From: Salsipaludibacter albus
Lineage (GTDB): Bacteria > Actinomycetota > Nitriliruptoria > Nitriliruptorales > Nitriliruptoraceae
Reading direction: 5' to 3'
NCBI RefSeq assembly: GCF_019798055.1
Contig: NZ_JAHOPH010000001.1
Span: 124,001-188,000, forward strand
DNA: 64,000 nt
The position numbers and the translations under genes are program-made. Below, piece after piece: positions 9,960 to 18,052 of the stretch (positions are counted from its first letter, which is position 1; each line of letters begins with the position of its first letter). Below the pieces are notes generated by a model. That model was given only the letters and a program-made list of their open reading frames with translations. It was not told the origin of the DNA and did no database searches.

Positions 9960-10032
9960 GGTCAGGCGGCTCCGAAGCAGCGCTGGACGTTGCGAGCGCC
10001 AGCGAGCAACTCCAACCTGACCGGAGGTCAGG
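9960..10032. repeat. Nested hairpins after paaZ
   Basis: 9989-10010 folds as GTTGC/GCAAC around the same GAGCGCCAGCGA core as the hairpins at 434-591. GGTCAGG (9960) and CCTGACC (10016) flank it as an outer pair, and CCTGACC-GGA-GGTCAGG (10016-10032) makes a tight 7-bp hairpin over the paaZ stop. Probably the paaZ terminator region. The rest of the 9787-10027 gap holds nothing I recognise. Confidence 0.5.
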
Positions 10033-12079
10033 CGGCCACCACGGTCAGCAGCTGGTAGACGGCTGCGAGCTCACCCTCTCCGTCGGTGATCTCGGCGGCC
10101 CACCGCACCTCGCCGTGCGCCTCGCCGGGCCGCAGCGCCTTGGCCATGCAGGTCAGCGTGACCGTGATCTCGTCACCCGGGCGGATCGGCTTCATGAACC
10201 GCAGGCCGTCCAGGCCCGTGTTGGCCAGCACCGGTCCCTCCTCCGGCGCCACGAACAGGCCTGCGGCGGCCGACAGCAGGAAGTAGCCGTGCGCGACGAT
10301 CCCGCCGAACAGGGGGTTGCGGGCCGCCGCGTCCTCGTCGGTGTGGGCGTAGAAGTGGTCCCCCGTGAGGTCGGCGAACGCGTCGATGTCCTCGCGCGTC
10401 ACGTGGCGGGGCCCCGCCACGACGCTGTCGCCCACCTCCAGCTCGTCGAAGTGCTTGCGGAACGGGTGCGTGCCCTCGTGCCGGGCCGCCCCGGACGCCC
10501 ACCGACCGGTCACGGCCGTCAGCAGGTCGGGCGACCCCTGGATCGATACCCGCTGGAGGTAGTGGTGCAGGCCCTCGAGCCCCCCGAGCTCGGACCCGCC
10601 TCCGGCCCGCCCGGGGCCGCCGTGGTGCAGCCGCGGCAGCGGGGAGCCGTGCCCGGTCTGGGCCGCCATCGACGTCTCGTCGACGACCAGCACCCGCCCG
10701 TGGTGCGGGGCGATCGCGCGCACCAGGTCGGCGGTGTCGGAAGTCGGCGGGGCGAAGACGGACGCCACCAGGCCGCCACCTCCCCGGGCGACCAGGTCGG
10801 CGGCGTCCACCGGCCCGTCGTAGCCCAGCAGGGTCGCGACCGGGCCGAACGCCTCGACGTCGTGCAGCACGGGTGCGCGTGGGTCGTCCGCCCGCAGCAG
10901 GGTCGGTGCGACGAACGTGCCCGGATCCCCGTCGACACCACGCAGCTCCGCCGGGTCGGGGCCGGTGACCACGGTCGCGGCGTCGGACAGCCGCGTGATC
11001 GCGGCGCGCACGGCCTCGCCCTGGGTCCGGTCCACCAGGGGGCCCAGGTCGACGTCGTCGCGCCGGGGGTCACCGACCACCAGCGCCGTGAACCGGTCGG
11101 CCAGCCGCTCCGTGACCACGTCGAGCCGGTCGGACGGCACGAGCACGCGCCGGATGGCGGTGCAGCGTTGGCCGGCCTTCGCGCGGCACTCGGCCACGAC
11201 CTCGTCGAGGAAGTCGTCGAAGAGGGCGGAGTCGGGCATCACCTCGGGGCCCAGCACCACCGCGTTGATCGAGTCGGTCTCGGCGTTGAACCGGACGTTG
11301 CGCTCGAGGACCGCCGGGTGGGACGCCAGGCGCCGCGCAGTCGCCGACGACCCGGTGAAGGCGACCACGTCCCGATGGTCGAGGTGGGCGAGCAGGTCGA
11401 CGGCACCGCCAGTGACCAGCTGGATGGTGCCGGGTGGCAGCGCCTCGGCCTCGACCAGGGCGCGGAAGGCCCGGACGGCGACGAACGCGGCCTGGGGTGC
11501 TGGCTTGACGATCGCGGGGACCCCGGCGAGGAGGGTCGGCGCGAGCTTCTCGAGCAGGCCCCAGACCGGGAAGTTGAAGGCGTTGACATGGACGGCGACG
11601 CCCGGCAACGGGACCAGTGCCTGGACCGCGTGGAAGGTGTCGTCGCGGGACACCCGCACGAGATCGTGGTCCACCCACACCGTCGTGTCCGGCAACTTGC
11701 GACCACCCCGAGAGGCGTAGGACGCCATGGCCCCGATCCCGCCGTCGACGTCGAACCAGGCGTCGTCGGGCGTGGCCCCGGCCCGGGCCGACAGGTCGTA
11801 GAGCTCGCCCTTGGCCGCGATCACGGCCTTGAACAGTCGGCGCAGCACGGCCGCCCGGTCGGTGAAGGTCATGGCCCGCAGCGCCGGGCCACCGACCTCG
11901 CGGGCATGGTCGACCGCGGCCGCGAGGTCGATCCCGTCCGCGCTGACCCGCGCGACCGGCACCCCCGTCACGGCGTCGTGCAGCACCGGGGTCCCCGCGT
12001 CGGCACGACCCGCCCGCCACTGGTCACACACGTGGCTGGGCAGGACGTCGACGGTGGTGGCGGACGGCGTCGCGGACAT
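10028..12079 (-). CDS. paaZ: Bifunctional ring-opening enzyme PaaZ (oxepin-CoA hydrolase / semialdehyde dehydrogenase)
   Basis: 683 residues, matching the length of E. coli PaaZ. The N-terminal ~520 residues are an aldehyde dehydrogenase: FNFPVWG, FTGSSATAR, the general base in NAETDS and the catalytic cysteine in AGQRCTAI are visible. The C-terminal ~150 residues are a MaoC/hydratase-2 domain with DHFYAHTDEDAAARN and GIVAHGYFLLS. In the phenylacetate pathway the enzyme hydrolyses ring-expanded oxepin-CoA and oxidises the resulting aldehyde. No paaABCDE, paaK or thiolase gene lies next to it, so the pathway must be encoded elsewhere or the enzyme acts in another acyl-CoA route. Confidence 0.93.
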   Translation of the reverse strand: MSATPSATTVDVLPSHVCDQWRAGRADAGTPVLHDAVTGVPVARVSADGIDLAAAVDHAREVGGPALRAMTFTDRAAVLRRLFKAVIAAKGELYDLSARAGATPDDAWFDVDGGIGAMASYASRGGRKLPDTTVWVDHDLVRVSRDDTFHAVQALVPLPGVAVHVNAFNFPVWGLLEKLAPTLLAGVPAIVKPAPQAAFVAVRAFRALVEAEALPPGTIQLVTGGAVDLLAHLDHRDVVAFTGSSATARRLASHPAVLERNVRFNAETDSINAVVLGPEVMPDSALFDDFLDEVVAECRAKAGQRCTAIRRVLVPSDRLDVVTERLADRFTALVVGDPRRDDVDLGPLVDRTQGEAVRAAITRLSDAATVVTGPDPAELRGVDGDPGTFVAPTLLRADDPRAPVLHDVEAFGPVATLLGYDGPVDAADLVARGGGGLVASVFAPPTSDTADLVRAIAPHHGRVLVVDETSMAAQTGHGSPLPRLHHGGPGRAGGGSELGGLEGLHHYLQRVSIQGSPDLLTAVTGRWASGAARHEGTHPFRKHFDELEVGDSVVAGPRHVTREDIDAFADLTGDHFYAHTDEDAAARNPLFGGIVAHGYFLLSAAAGLFVAPEEGPVLANTGLDGLRFMKPIRPGDEITVTLTCMAKALRPGEAHGEVRWAAEITDGEGELAAVYQLLTVVAA

Positions 12080-12320
12080 GCGCACTCCCTCGTCCCGGGG
12101 GCGTCCTCGTCGACGCCCCGGAGCCCCCAGCCTAGGGCCGGGGCACGCCGGCACCGCCCGCGTTCGGGACCATCGGCCCTGCCGCACCGGGTCGGTTCCC
12201 CCCGTGGTCCCACCGGCCAGGACGTAGGGTCCCGGGATCGCCACGCGCACCGCCACGTGCCGGCCCGGAAGGGGATCCGCCGGCGCCGACCAGCGTCGCG
12301 CCACGGAAGGCCCCAGGCCG

Positions 12321-12803
12321 ATGAGTCGCCATCCCATCCACACCGTCGTCGCCCTCCCGGAGGACGTCGCCGTGGCCACCGTGCGCGCACGGTTCGGCGA
12401 GCCGCCGGCTCGGGTCCTGCCGGGACCAGCCGAGCGCGTGGAGGGTGGCCACCGCGTCCACCTGTCCACCGGGAACCTCCTGCCCACCCCGTCCGTGGCC
12501 GCGATCGCGTGGCTCGGTGACGCCACGTCTCCGGCGCCCGGCCTGGACGTCCGCGGGCTCCACTGGCGGGCCGAGACGGCCGACGGACTGTTCCCCACCC
12601 TGCACGGCGACCTGGAGCTGCACACCCGCACGACCCCCGAACTCCGCCTGGTGGGCTTCTACGTCCCACCCTTCGCCGCGATCGGGGCCGCCGCCGACCG
12701 CCTGGTCGGCCGCCACCTCGCGGCCGAGGTCGTCCGGGCCTTCGTGACCGAGGTCGCGGGGCGCCTCTCCTCCCCCGCACGCCACCCGACCGGGTCGCCA
12801 TGA
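12321..12803 (+). CDS. Hypothetical SRPBCC/CoxG-like protein
   Basis: A 160-residue protein with the strand-rich central part and C-terminal helix (AAADRLVGRHLAAEVVRAFVTEVAGRL) expected of START/SRPBCC ligand-binding folds, for example "TPELRLVGFYVPPFAAIG". There is no signal peptide. The fold assignment is a pattern judgement, not proof. It is divergent from paaZ (241-bp gap with no clear promoter) and precedes the sensor kinase gene by about 120 bp. Confidence 0.7.
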   Translation: MSRHPIHTVVALPEDVAVATVRARFGEPPARVLPGPAERVEGGHRVHLSTGNLLPTPSVAAIAWLGDATSPAPGLDVRGLHWRAETADGLFPTLHGDLELHTRTTPELRLVGFYVPPFAAIGAAADRLVGRHLAAEVVRAFVTEVAGRLSSPARHPTGSP

Positions 12804-12928
12804 CCCACACCGGTCGGTCGGGAGGCCGTCCTCCGGATCGTCCCGCACGTCACCGGCCCCGTGGATGTGCCATCATGGCAGCACGCGGCCCGCGCCACGG
12901 TCGCCATCCGCCACCCGTGACGAGGACC

Positions 12929-14107
12929 ATGCCTCCCGACGCCAACGCCTCCCGCCTGGCCGCCATCGCCGGCATCGCCGACGCCCTGTCGGGCGAGCTC
13001 GGGCTGGACGAGCTGCTCGACCACGTCGTCGAGCTGGCACGCGAGGTCACCGGGGCGTCGTACGCCGCCCTGGGCGTCCTGGGCGAGGACCAGACCCTCG
13101 CCCGGTTCGTCCACATCGGCATCGACGAACGGACCGCGCGGGAGATCGGATCCCTGCCGACCGGTCGTGGAATGCTCGGGCTGCTGATCCGCGATCCCCG
13201 CACGGTCCGGCTCGACGACCTCGCCGACCACCCGGCGGCGTCCGGCTTCCCCCCGCACCACCCACCGATGACGTCCTTCCTGGGCACACCGGTGCGATCG
13301 GGCGGGACCGTGTTCGGCAACCTCTACCTGACCAACAAGCCCGGCGGGTTCACGGCCGACGACGAGCGCCTCGTCGAGGTCCTCGCGGTGCAGGTGGGGA
13401 CGGCGGTCGTCAACGCGAAGCTGGCAGCACGCCTGCAGGTCCTGGCGGTCCAGGCCGAACGTGAGCGGATCTCGCGGGACCTGCACGACAGCATCATCCA
13501 GACCCTGTTCTCCATCGGGATGGGGCTCGACTCGGCCCGCTCGATGGTCGAGCGCGACCCGGAGCGTGTCGTGGCCCGCATCGACAACGCCGTGGACGCG
13601 ATCGACGCGACGATCCGGGACCTGCGCAACACGATCTTCCAGCTGCGGGCGGACGAGGCCGCCACCCTCGGGCTGCGCGCGGGGCTGGTCGAGCTCGCTC
13701 GCGAGCACGAGGTCAACGCGCTGACCCGGCCGCGACTGGTCGTCAGCGAGCACGTCGCCGCTGAAGTCCCCCCTGCCCTGGTCCCCGACGTGCTCCAGAT
13801 CACCCGCGAGGCCCTCGGCAACGTTGCCCGGCACGCACGAGCGTCGACCGTCGAGGTCCGGGTCGACCTCCACGACGACCTGCTCGTGCTCGAGGTCGTC
13901 GACGACGGCGCCGGGTTCGACCCGTCCCAGCCGTCCGCCGGACACGGCCTGGTCAACATCCGGGAGCGGGCCGGCCTGCACGGCGGGCACGCCCGCATCG
14001 ACGCCGCGGTCGGCGACGGCACGCACCTGACCGTCACGCTGCCGCCGCGACCGACCGACCCCGTCACGCCCCACCACGACGCCACCACTCGATCGGAGTC
14101 GCGATGA
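12929..14107 (+). CDS. GAF-domain sensor histidine kinase, DosS/DevS-like, probable heme sensor
   Basis: Residues about 10-165 are a GAF domain, followed by HisKA_3 (RISRDLHDSI, phosphoacceptor H186) and a HATPase domain (TREALGNVARHA, DDGAGFD, GHGLVNIRERA). The GAF stretch around GFPPHHPPMTSFLG closely resembles GAF-A of Mycobacterium tuberculosis DosS. H111 aligns with the heme-ligating His149 and Y133 (NLYLTNK) with the distal Tyr171, at the same 22-residue spacing. This suggests sensing of O2, NO or CO. The start is uncertain: GTG 12917 and ATG 12884 are also open, and no strong ribosome site decides. It overlaps the response regulator gene by 4 bp. Confidence 0.92.
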   Translation: MPPDANASRLAAIAGIADALSGELGLDELLDHVVELAREVTGASYAALGVLGEDQTLARFVHIGIDERTAREIGSLPTGRGMLGLLIRDPRTVRLDDLADHPAASGFPPHHPPMTSFLGTPVRSGGTVFGNLYLTNKPGGFTADDERLVEVLAVQVGTAVVNAKLAARLQVLAVQAERERISRDLHDSIIQTLFSIGMGLDSARSMVERDPERVVARIDNAVDAIDATIRDLRNTIFQLRADEAATLGLRAGLVELAREHEVNALTRPRLVVSEHVAAEVPPALVPDVLQITREALGNVARHARASTVEVRVDLHDDLLVLEVVDDGAGFDPSQPSAGHGLVNIRERAGLHGGHARIDAAVGDGTHLTVTLPPRPTDPVTPHHDATTRSESR

Positions 14108-14808
14108 CCACGTCCGAACCTGCCGACACCCCCGAGGACGCGGCCGACACCCCGGCGACGATCCGGGTCATGCTGGTCGACGACCACGAGATCGTCCGCC
14201 AGGGCCTCGCGAGCCTGCTCGAGGCCACCGACGACCTCGAGGTGGTCGTCGAGGCCGGCACGGCCGAGGAGGCCGTGGCCCGGGCGAAGGTGTTCGAACC
14301 CGACGTGGTGGTCATGGACGTGCGCCTGCCCGATGGCAACGGGGTCGACGCCTGCCGCGACATCCGCGCCCACCGACCCGAGACCAGGGTCCTGATGCTG
14401 ACGTCGTTCTCCGACGACCAGGCGCTGTTCGACTCGATCATGGCCGGGGCCGCGGGCTACGTCCTCAAGCAGGTCCGCGGCACCGAGCTGGCCGACTCGA
14501 TCCGGCGGGTCGGCCGCGGCGAGTCGATCCTGGACCCGGCCGTGACCAAGCGGGTGCTCGAGCGGATCCGCAACCCCGACGAGGACAAGGACGAGCGCCT
14601 GGCGCGGCTCACGCCGACCGAGGAACGCATCCTCGACATGATCGCGGACGGACGCACCAACCGCGAGATCGCCGAGCGCATCCACCTCGCCGAGAAGACG
14701 ATCAAGAACTACGTCTCGGGGATCCTGTCCAAGCTCGAGGTCAGCCGCCGGGTCGAGGCCGCCGCCTACCTGGTCGAACAGCGCACGCGGGAGCGCCGCA
14801 GCTACTAG
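14104..14808 (+). CDS. NarL/DevR-family response regulator
   Basis: 234 residues. The receiver domain (about 20-140) has the acidic pair in LVDDHE and the phosphoacceptor D72 in VVVMDVRLPDGNG. A LuxR-type helix-turn-helix lies at about 165-225 (LTPTEERILDMIADGRTNREIA, KTIKNYVSGILSKL). The linker and C-terminal layout resemble DosR/DevR. It is translationally coupled to the upstream kinase, so the two almost certainly form a pair. Likely targets nearby are the copper oxidase and PNPOx genes, by analogy with known DosR regulons; this is inferred. Confidence 0.93.
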   Translation: MTTSEPADTPEDAADTPATIRVMLVDDHEIVRQGLASLLEATDDLEVVVEAGTAEEAVARAKVFEPDVVVMDVRLPDGNGVDACRDIRAHRPETRVLMLTSFSDDQALFDSIMAGAAGYVLKQVRGTELADSIRRVGRGESILDPAVTKRVLERIRNPDEDKDERLARLTPTEERILDMIADGRTNREIAERIHLAEKTIKNYVSGILSKLEVSRRVEAAAYLVEQRTRERRSY

Positions 14809-14858
14809 GCGGTCGGCTGACCGTCGGTCGGCCCGGGGTCGGTCGCTGCGCACCCACG

Positions 14859-14888
14859 GGTCCCGAGCGGGTCGGGACCAACGGTCCT
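14859..14888. promoter_or_regulatory. Hairpin plus near-palindrome between regulator and copper oxidase genes
   Basis: GGTCCCGA and TCGGGACC (14859-14879) form an 8-bp stem with a 5-base loop, suitable as a terminator for the two-component operon. The same bases continue into GGGACCAACGGTCCT (14874-14888), which resembles a DosR box (GGGAC-N4-GTCCC) but with one extra base between half-sites. Whether it is a binding site is uncertain. Confidence 0.35.
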
Positions 14889-14975
14889 CACGAGGCGGGC
14901 ACTTCTCGGGATCACCGGGACCTCCACGGGAGCATGCTCGGGACATCAGTCGCCGACTCGACGAGGATCCCGACC

Positions 14976-16406
14976 GTGTCCGACCACGCCCCCACCGACA
15001 CCACCAATCGCGCCGGCCTCGCCGCGATCGCCGTGGGCGTCATCGCCTGCCTGCTGGCCGTGTACGCCACCGGCGTGGCGCTGGCCGCCCGCGACGGCGG
15101 CCCCGCCGGCACCGCGGCCGCCACCACGAACGCCGCGGGCGCCGCGCCGATCGCCGCACCCGCCGGCGGCGAGGTGGCGGTCTCGCTCAGCGAGTACGCG
15201 ATCACCCCCGACGTCGACGTCGTGCCGACCGGGGCGACCCTGGCCGTCACCAACGACGGTGCGATCCCCCACAACCTCACCGTGACCGGGGCCGACCTCG
15301 CCACCGCGGACCTCGGCGCCGGCGAGACCGGGGCGCTGGACGTCAGCAGCCTGGCCGCGGGAACCTACGAATGGACCTGCACGATCGAGGGCCACGCCAC
15401 GGCGGGCATGGCCGGCAGCTTCACGATCGGCGACGCCGAGGTGGCCGCGGTGGCCGCCACCGACGAGGGGGCCATGGACCACGGCGACGACACCGCGATG
15501 GCGATGCCGACGTCGGCCGACATGGAGCAGGCGATGCAGGACTCGATCGGGGCCTTCCCGGCCGAGACCGAGGGCAAGGGCGCCCAGCCCATGGAGCCCG
15601 AGATCCTCCCCGACGGCACCAAGCTGTTCGAACTGGTCGTCGACGAGGTCGAGTGGGAGGTCGAGCCCGGCAAGGTGGTCGACGCGCTCGCCTACAACGG
15701 CCAGGTCCCCGGCCCGACCCTGCGGGCAGACATCGGCGACACGGTCACCATCCGGGTGGTCAACGAGCTCGACGACGAGGCCACCAGCCTGCACCCGCAC
15801 GGGCTGCGTGACCACGAGTTCGCCATCGACGGCGTGACCTACATCTCCCAGGACCCGATCGCCAGCGGCGACGCCATGGACTACACCTTCGTGGCCGAGA
15901 AGCCGTCGGTGATGATGTACCACTCGCACCACATGAGCCTGCACCAGGTGCTGAACGGACTGGCCGGGTCGATGATCATCGGCGACTACGCCGAGCTGGC
16001 CGGCATCGACGGCGTCGTCGACGAGATCGTGATGATCACCAACGACGCCGGGTCGCTGGGCTTCACCCTGAACGGCAAGTCGTTCCCCGCCACCGAGCCG
16101 TACTCCTACACCAGTGGTGACAAGGTCATCGTGCACTACTACAACGAGGGATTGATGGCCCACCCGATGCACCTGCACAACCAGGACGGGCTGGTCATCG
16201 CCAAGGACGGCTACGTGCTGGACGACCCCTGGTACATGGACACGCTCAACGTCGCACCCGGCGAGCGCTACACGGTGGTCTACGAGCTCGAGAAGCCGGG
16301 CACCTGGGTGTGGCACTGCCACATCCTCAGCCACGTCAAGCGTGACGACGGGACGATGTTCGGGATGCTGACGGCGATGATCGTCGAGGAAGCCGACGCC
16401 ACCTGA
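14976..16406 (+). CDS. Membrane-anchored multicopper oxidase: cupredoxin domain fused to a two-domain laccase
   Basis: 476 residues. Residues 12-38 are a membrane anchor or signal. Residues about 65-152 form a plastocyanin-like domain with type 1 copper ligands H99, C135, H140 and M144. A His/Met/Asp-rich linker (about 165-190) follows. The remainder is a two-domain oxidase: HPHG (H273, H275) and HSHH (H316, H318) in the first domain, HPMHLH (H396-H401) and HCHILSH (H447-H453) in the second. Only the second laccase domain has the type 1 cysteine, so this is a type-B-like arrangement. The extra domain may pass electrons to the oxidase. It lacks the NirK pattern. The GTG start has GAGGA 8 nt upstream. 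Confidence 0.88.
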   Translation: MSDHAPTDTTNRAGLAAIAVGVIACLLAVYATGVALAARDGGPAGTAAATTNAAGAAPIAAPAGGEVAVSLSEYAITPDVDVVPTGATLAVTNDGAIPHNLTVTGADLATADLGAGETGALDVSSLAAGTYEWTCTIEGHATAGMAGSFTIGDAEVAAVAATDEGAMDHGDDTAMAMPTSADMEQAMQDSIGAFPAETEGKGAQPMEPEILPDGTKLFELVVDEVEWEVEPGKVVDALAYNGQVPGPTLRADIGDTVTIRVVNELDDEATSLHPHGLRDHEFAIDGVTYISQDPIASGDAMDYTFVAEKPSVMMYHSHHMSLHQVLNGLAGSMIIGDYAELAGIDGVVDEIVMITNDAGSLGFTLNGKSFPATEPYSYTSGDKVIVHYYNEGLMAHPMHLHNQDGLVIAKDGYVLDDPWYMDTLNVAPGERYTVVYELEKPGTWVWHCHILSHVKRDDGTMFGMLTAMIVEEADAT

Positions 16407-16475
16407 CCCCGACAGCGCGGGCGGCCAGGTGTCGCCCGCATCGCCCCACCGGGGCGACCGACGACAGGAACGACC

Positions 16476-16943
16476 ATGGCCGACGAACCCACCCCCACCA
16501 TGCAGCACGCCATGGAGGACCCCCCGCGTGACCGCCTGGGCATGACGGTGCTCGACGAGGACCGCTGCTGGGAACTGGTCCGGGGCGAACCACTCGGCCG
16601 GCTGGCCGTGGTCGTCGACGGCCGACCCCACCTGGTGCCGATCAACCACGTCGTGCGCGATCGCGAGGTCCTGTTCGTGTCCGTGCCCGGGACCAAGCTG
16701 CACCGGGCCCTCCACCAGCCGGGTGGGCCGGCGGTCTTCGAGGTCGACGGCTACGACGCCGACGACCACAGTGGCTGGAGCGTGATCGTCAGCGGCCACC
16801 TCCACCCCGTGCAGGACCTGGTCGAGCACACCGGACTGGACCTGCGCGGACGTCCGATCTGGCTCGACGGCTACCGCGACCGCAGCTGGCTGCGACTGGT
16901 GCCCGAGCACGTCAACGGCCGGACCCTCGACCAGCCCGACTGA
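16476..16943 (+). CDS. Pyridoxamine 5'-phosphate oxidase-like (PNPOx fold) flavin/cofactor-binding protein
   Basis: 155 residues. The split-barrel pattern is visible: LLxGEPLGRLAVVVDGRPHLVPINHVV, then VLFVSVPGTKLHRAL and a SGWSVIVSGHLHPV strand pair. Members bind FMN, F420 or heme and are often redox enzymes of unknown substrate. Related small proteins belong to the DosR regulon in mycobacteria, which fits its place 70 bp after the copper oxidase and near the DosS/DosR-like pair. Confidence 0.85.
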   Translation: MADEPTPTMQHAMEDPPRDRLGMTVLDEDRCWELVRGEPLGRLAVVVDGRPHLVPINHVVRDREVLFVSVPGTKLHRALHQPGGPAVFEVDGYDADDHSGWSVIVSGHLHPVQDLVEHTGLDLRGRPIWLDGYRDRSWLRLVPEHVNGRTLDQPD

Positions 16944-17019
16944 GGTCGCGTCCCGTCCCCACCGACGCCCGGGAAGGTAGGGTCGGGCGTGCCGTGGGGG
17001 TCGACCGGGAAGGTGTCGC

Positions 17020-18030
17020 GTGGTGTGGAAGTGGCTCGTCGGCGGGCTCGTCGCGTGGATCGGCCTGCGACTGCTCGCCCCCGAGCCGGTGCCCACCTTC
17101 GACGACGAGCAGCACGTCCCACTCGAGCTCCCGGGCCGCACCGTGTTCGTCCACGGCATCGAGTTCTTCATCCGCGAGGACGGTCCGGAGGACGCGCCGC
17201 CCCTGGTGCTGGTGCACGGGTGGGGCGACGACACCATGGCGATCTTCCCGCGACTGATCCCGCTGCTGTCCACCGACCACCGGGTCATCGCGGTGGACAA
17301 CCGCAACCACGGCAAGACCGACCACGTGCGGGGTCGCTACGACATCACCACGATGGCCGACGACCTCGACGGCGTGCTCGACCGGCTCGGCGTGCGTGAC
17401 GCCACGGTGTTCGGCTTCTCGATGGGCGGGATGATCGCGCAGTCCCTCGCGCGACGTCACCCGGACCGCGTGGGGCGACTGGCGCTGTCCGGGACCGCGG
17501 CCGACATCCCGCTGCTCACCGACCGGTTGTCGCCGCTGGCCAGGATCGGGCTGACGCTGGTCCGCGCCGCCGAGCGCGTCACCCGCACCGAGGTGTCGTG
17601 GGTGCGGATCCGCTACCTCACCCACGTCGGCGCGGTCGCGCCGGAGAACGCCCGTTGGTACTACTCGGCCCACCAGAACCGCGACCCCGACCTGTACTGG
17701 CTCTCGGCCGACGCGATGAGCCGGTTCGACGCCCGCCCGTGGATCGGCGACCTCGACGTCCCGGTGATGGTGATCGTGACCACCCGTGACCAGTTGATGT
17801 CCCCGACGTGGCAGTGGGACCTGGCGGCGCGCCGGCCCGACGCCGTCGTCCACCGCCTCGACGCCCGCCACGAGGCGCCCCTGACCCACGCCGACGAGCT
17901 CGCCGCCCACCTGCGGGAGTTCGCGGCGGCCACGCCGGGCGCGGACGGCAGCGTGGACACCGACCAGGCCGCCGCGGCGAGCGAGGCTGCCGAGCGATCC
18001 GGCGGCGACACCGACGAGGCGGCCTCGTAG
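17020..18030 (+). CDS. Alpha/beta hydrolase with N-terminal membrane anchor
   Basis: 336 residues. Residues 2-20 (VWKWLVGGLVAWIGLRLL) are a probable single membrane segment. The hydrolase core begins with VLVHGWGDD (oxyanion hole), the nucleophile elbow is GFSMGGM, the acid probably lies in TTRDQLMSP and the histidine in DARHEAP. The last ~40 residues are Ala/Asp-rich and probably disordered. The substrate is unknown. The start is GTG. It converges on nuoF with a 22-bp gap. Confidence 0.85.
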   Translation: MVWKWLVGGLVAWIGLRLLAPEPVPTFDDEQHVPLELPGRTVFVHGIEFFIREDGPEDAPPLVLVHGWGDDTMAIFPRLIPLLSTDHRVIAVDNRNHGKTDHVRGRYDITTMADDLDGVLDRLGVRDATVFGFSMGGMIAQSLARRHPDRVGRLALSGTAADIPLLTDRLSPLARIGLTLVRAAERVTRTEVSWVRIRYLTHVGAVAPENARWYYSAHQNRDPDLYWLSADAMSRFDARPWIGDLDVPVMVIVTTRDQLMSPTWQWDLAARRPDAVVHRLDARHEAPLTHADELAAHLREFAAATPGADGSVDTDQAAAASEAAERSGGDTDEAAS

Positions 18031-18052
18031 CCGCGGGACCGTGCGGGCCGGG

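Noticed and set aside
14874-14888. A true DosR box upstream of the copper oxidase
   Set aside because: The half-sites GGGAC and GTCCT are one base too far apart, and the same bases make a terminator-like hairpin. Kept only as a weak regulatory note.
14976-16406. Copper nitrite reductase NirK
   Set aside because: NirK has its type 1 site in the first domain of the catalytic pair and lacks HPHG and HCHxxxH in this arrangement. The trinuclear-type motifs here fit a laccase-like oxidase.
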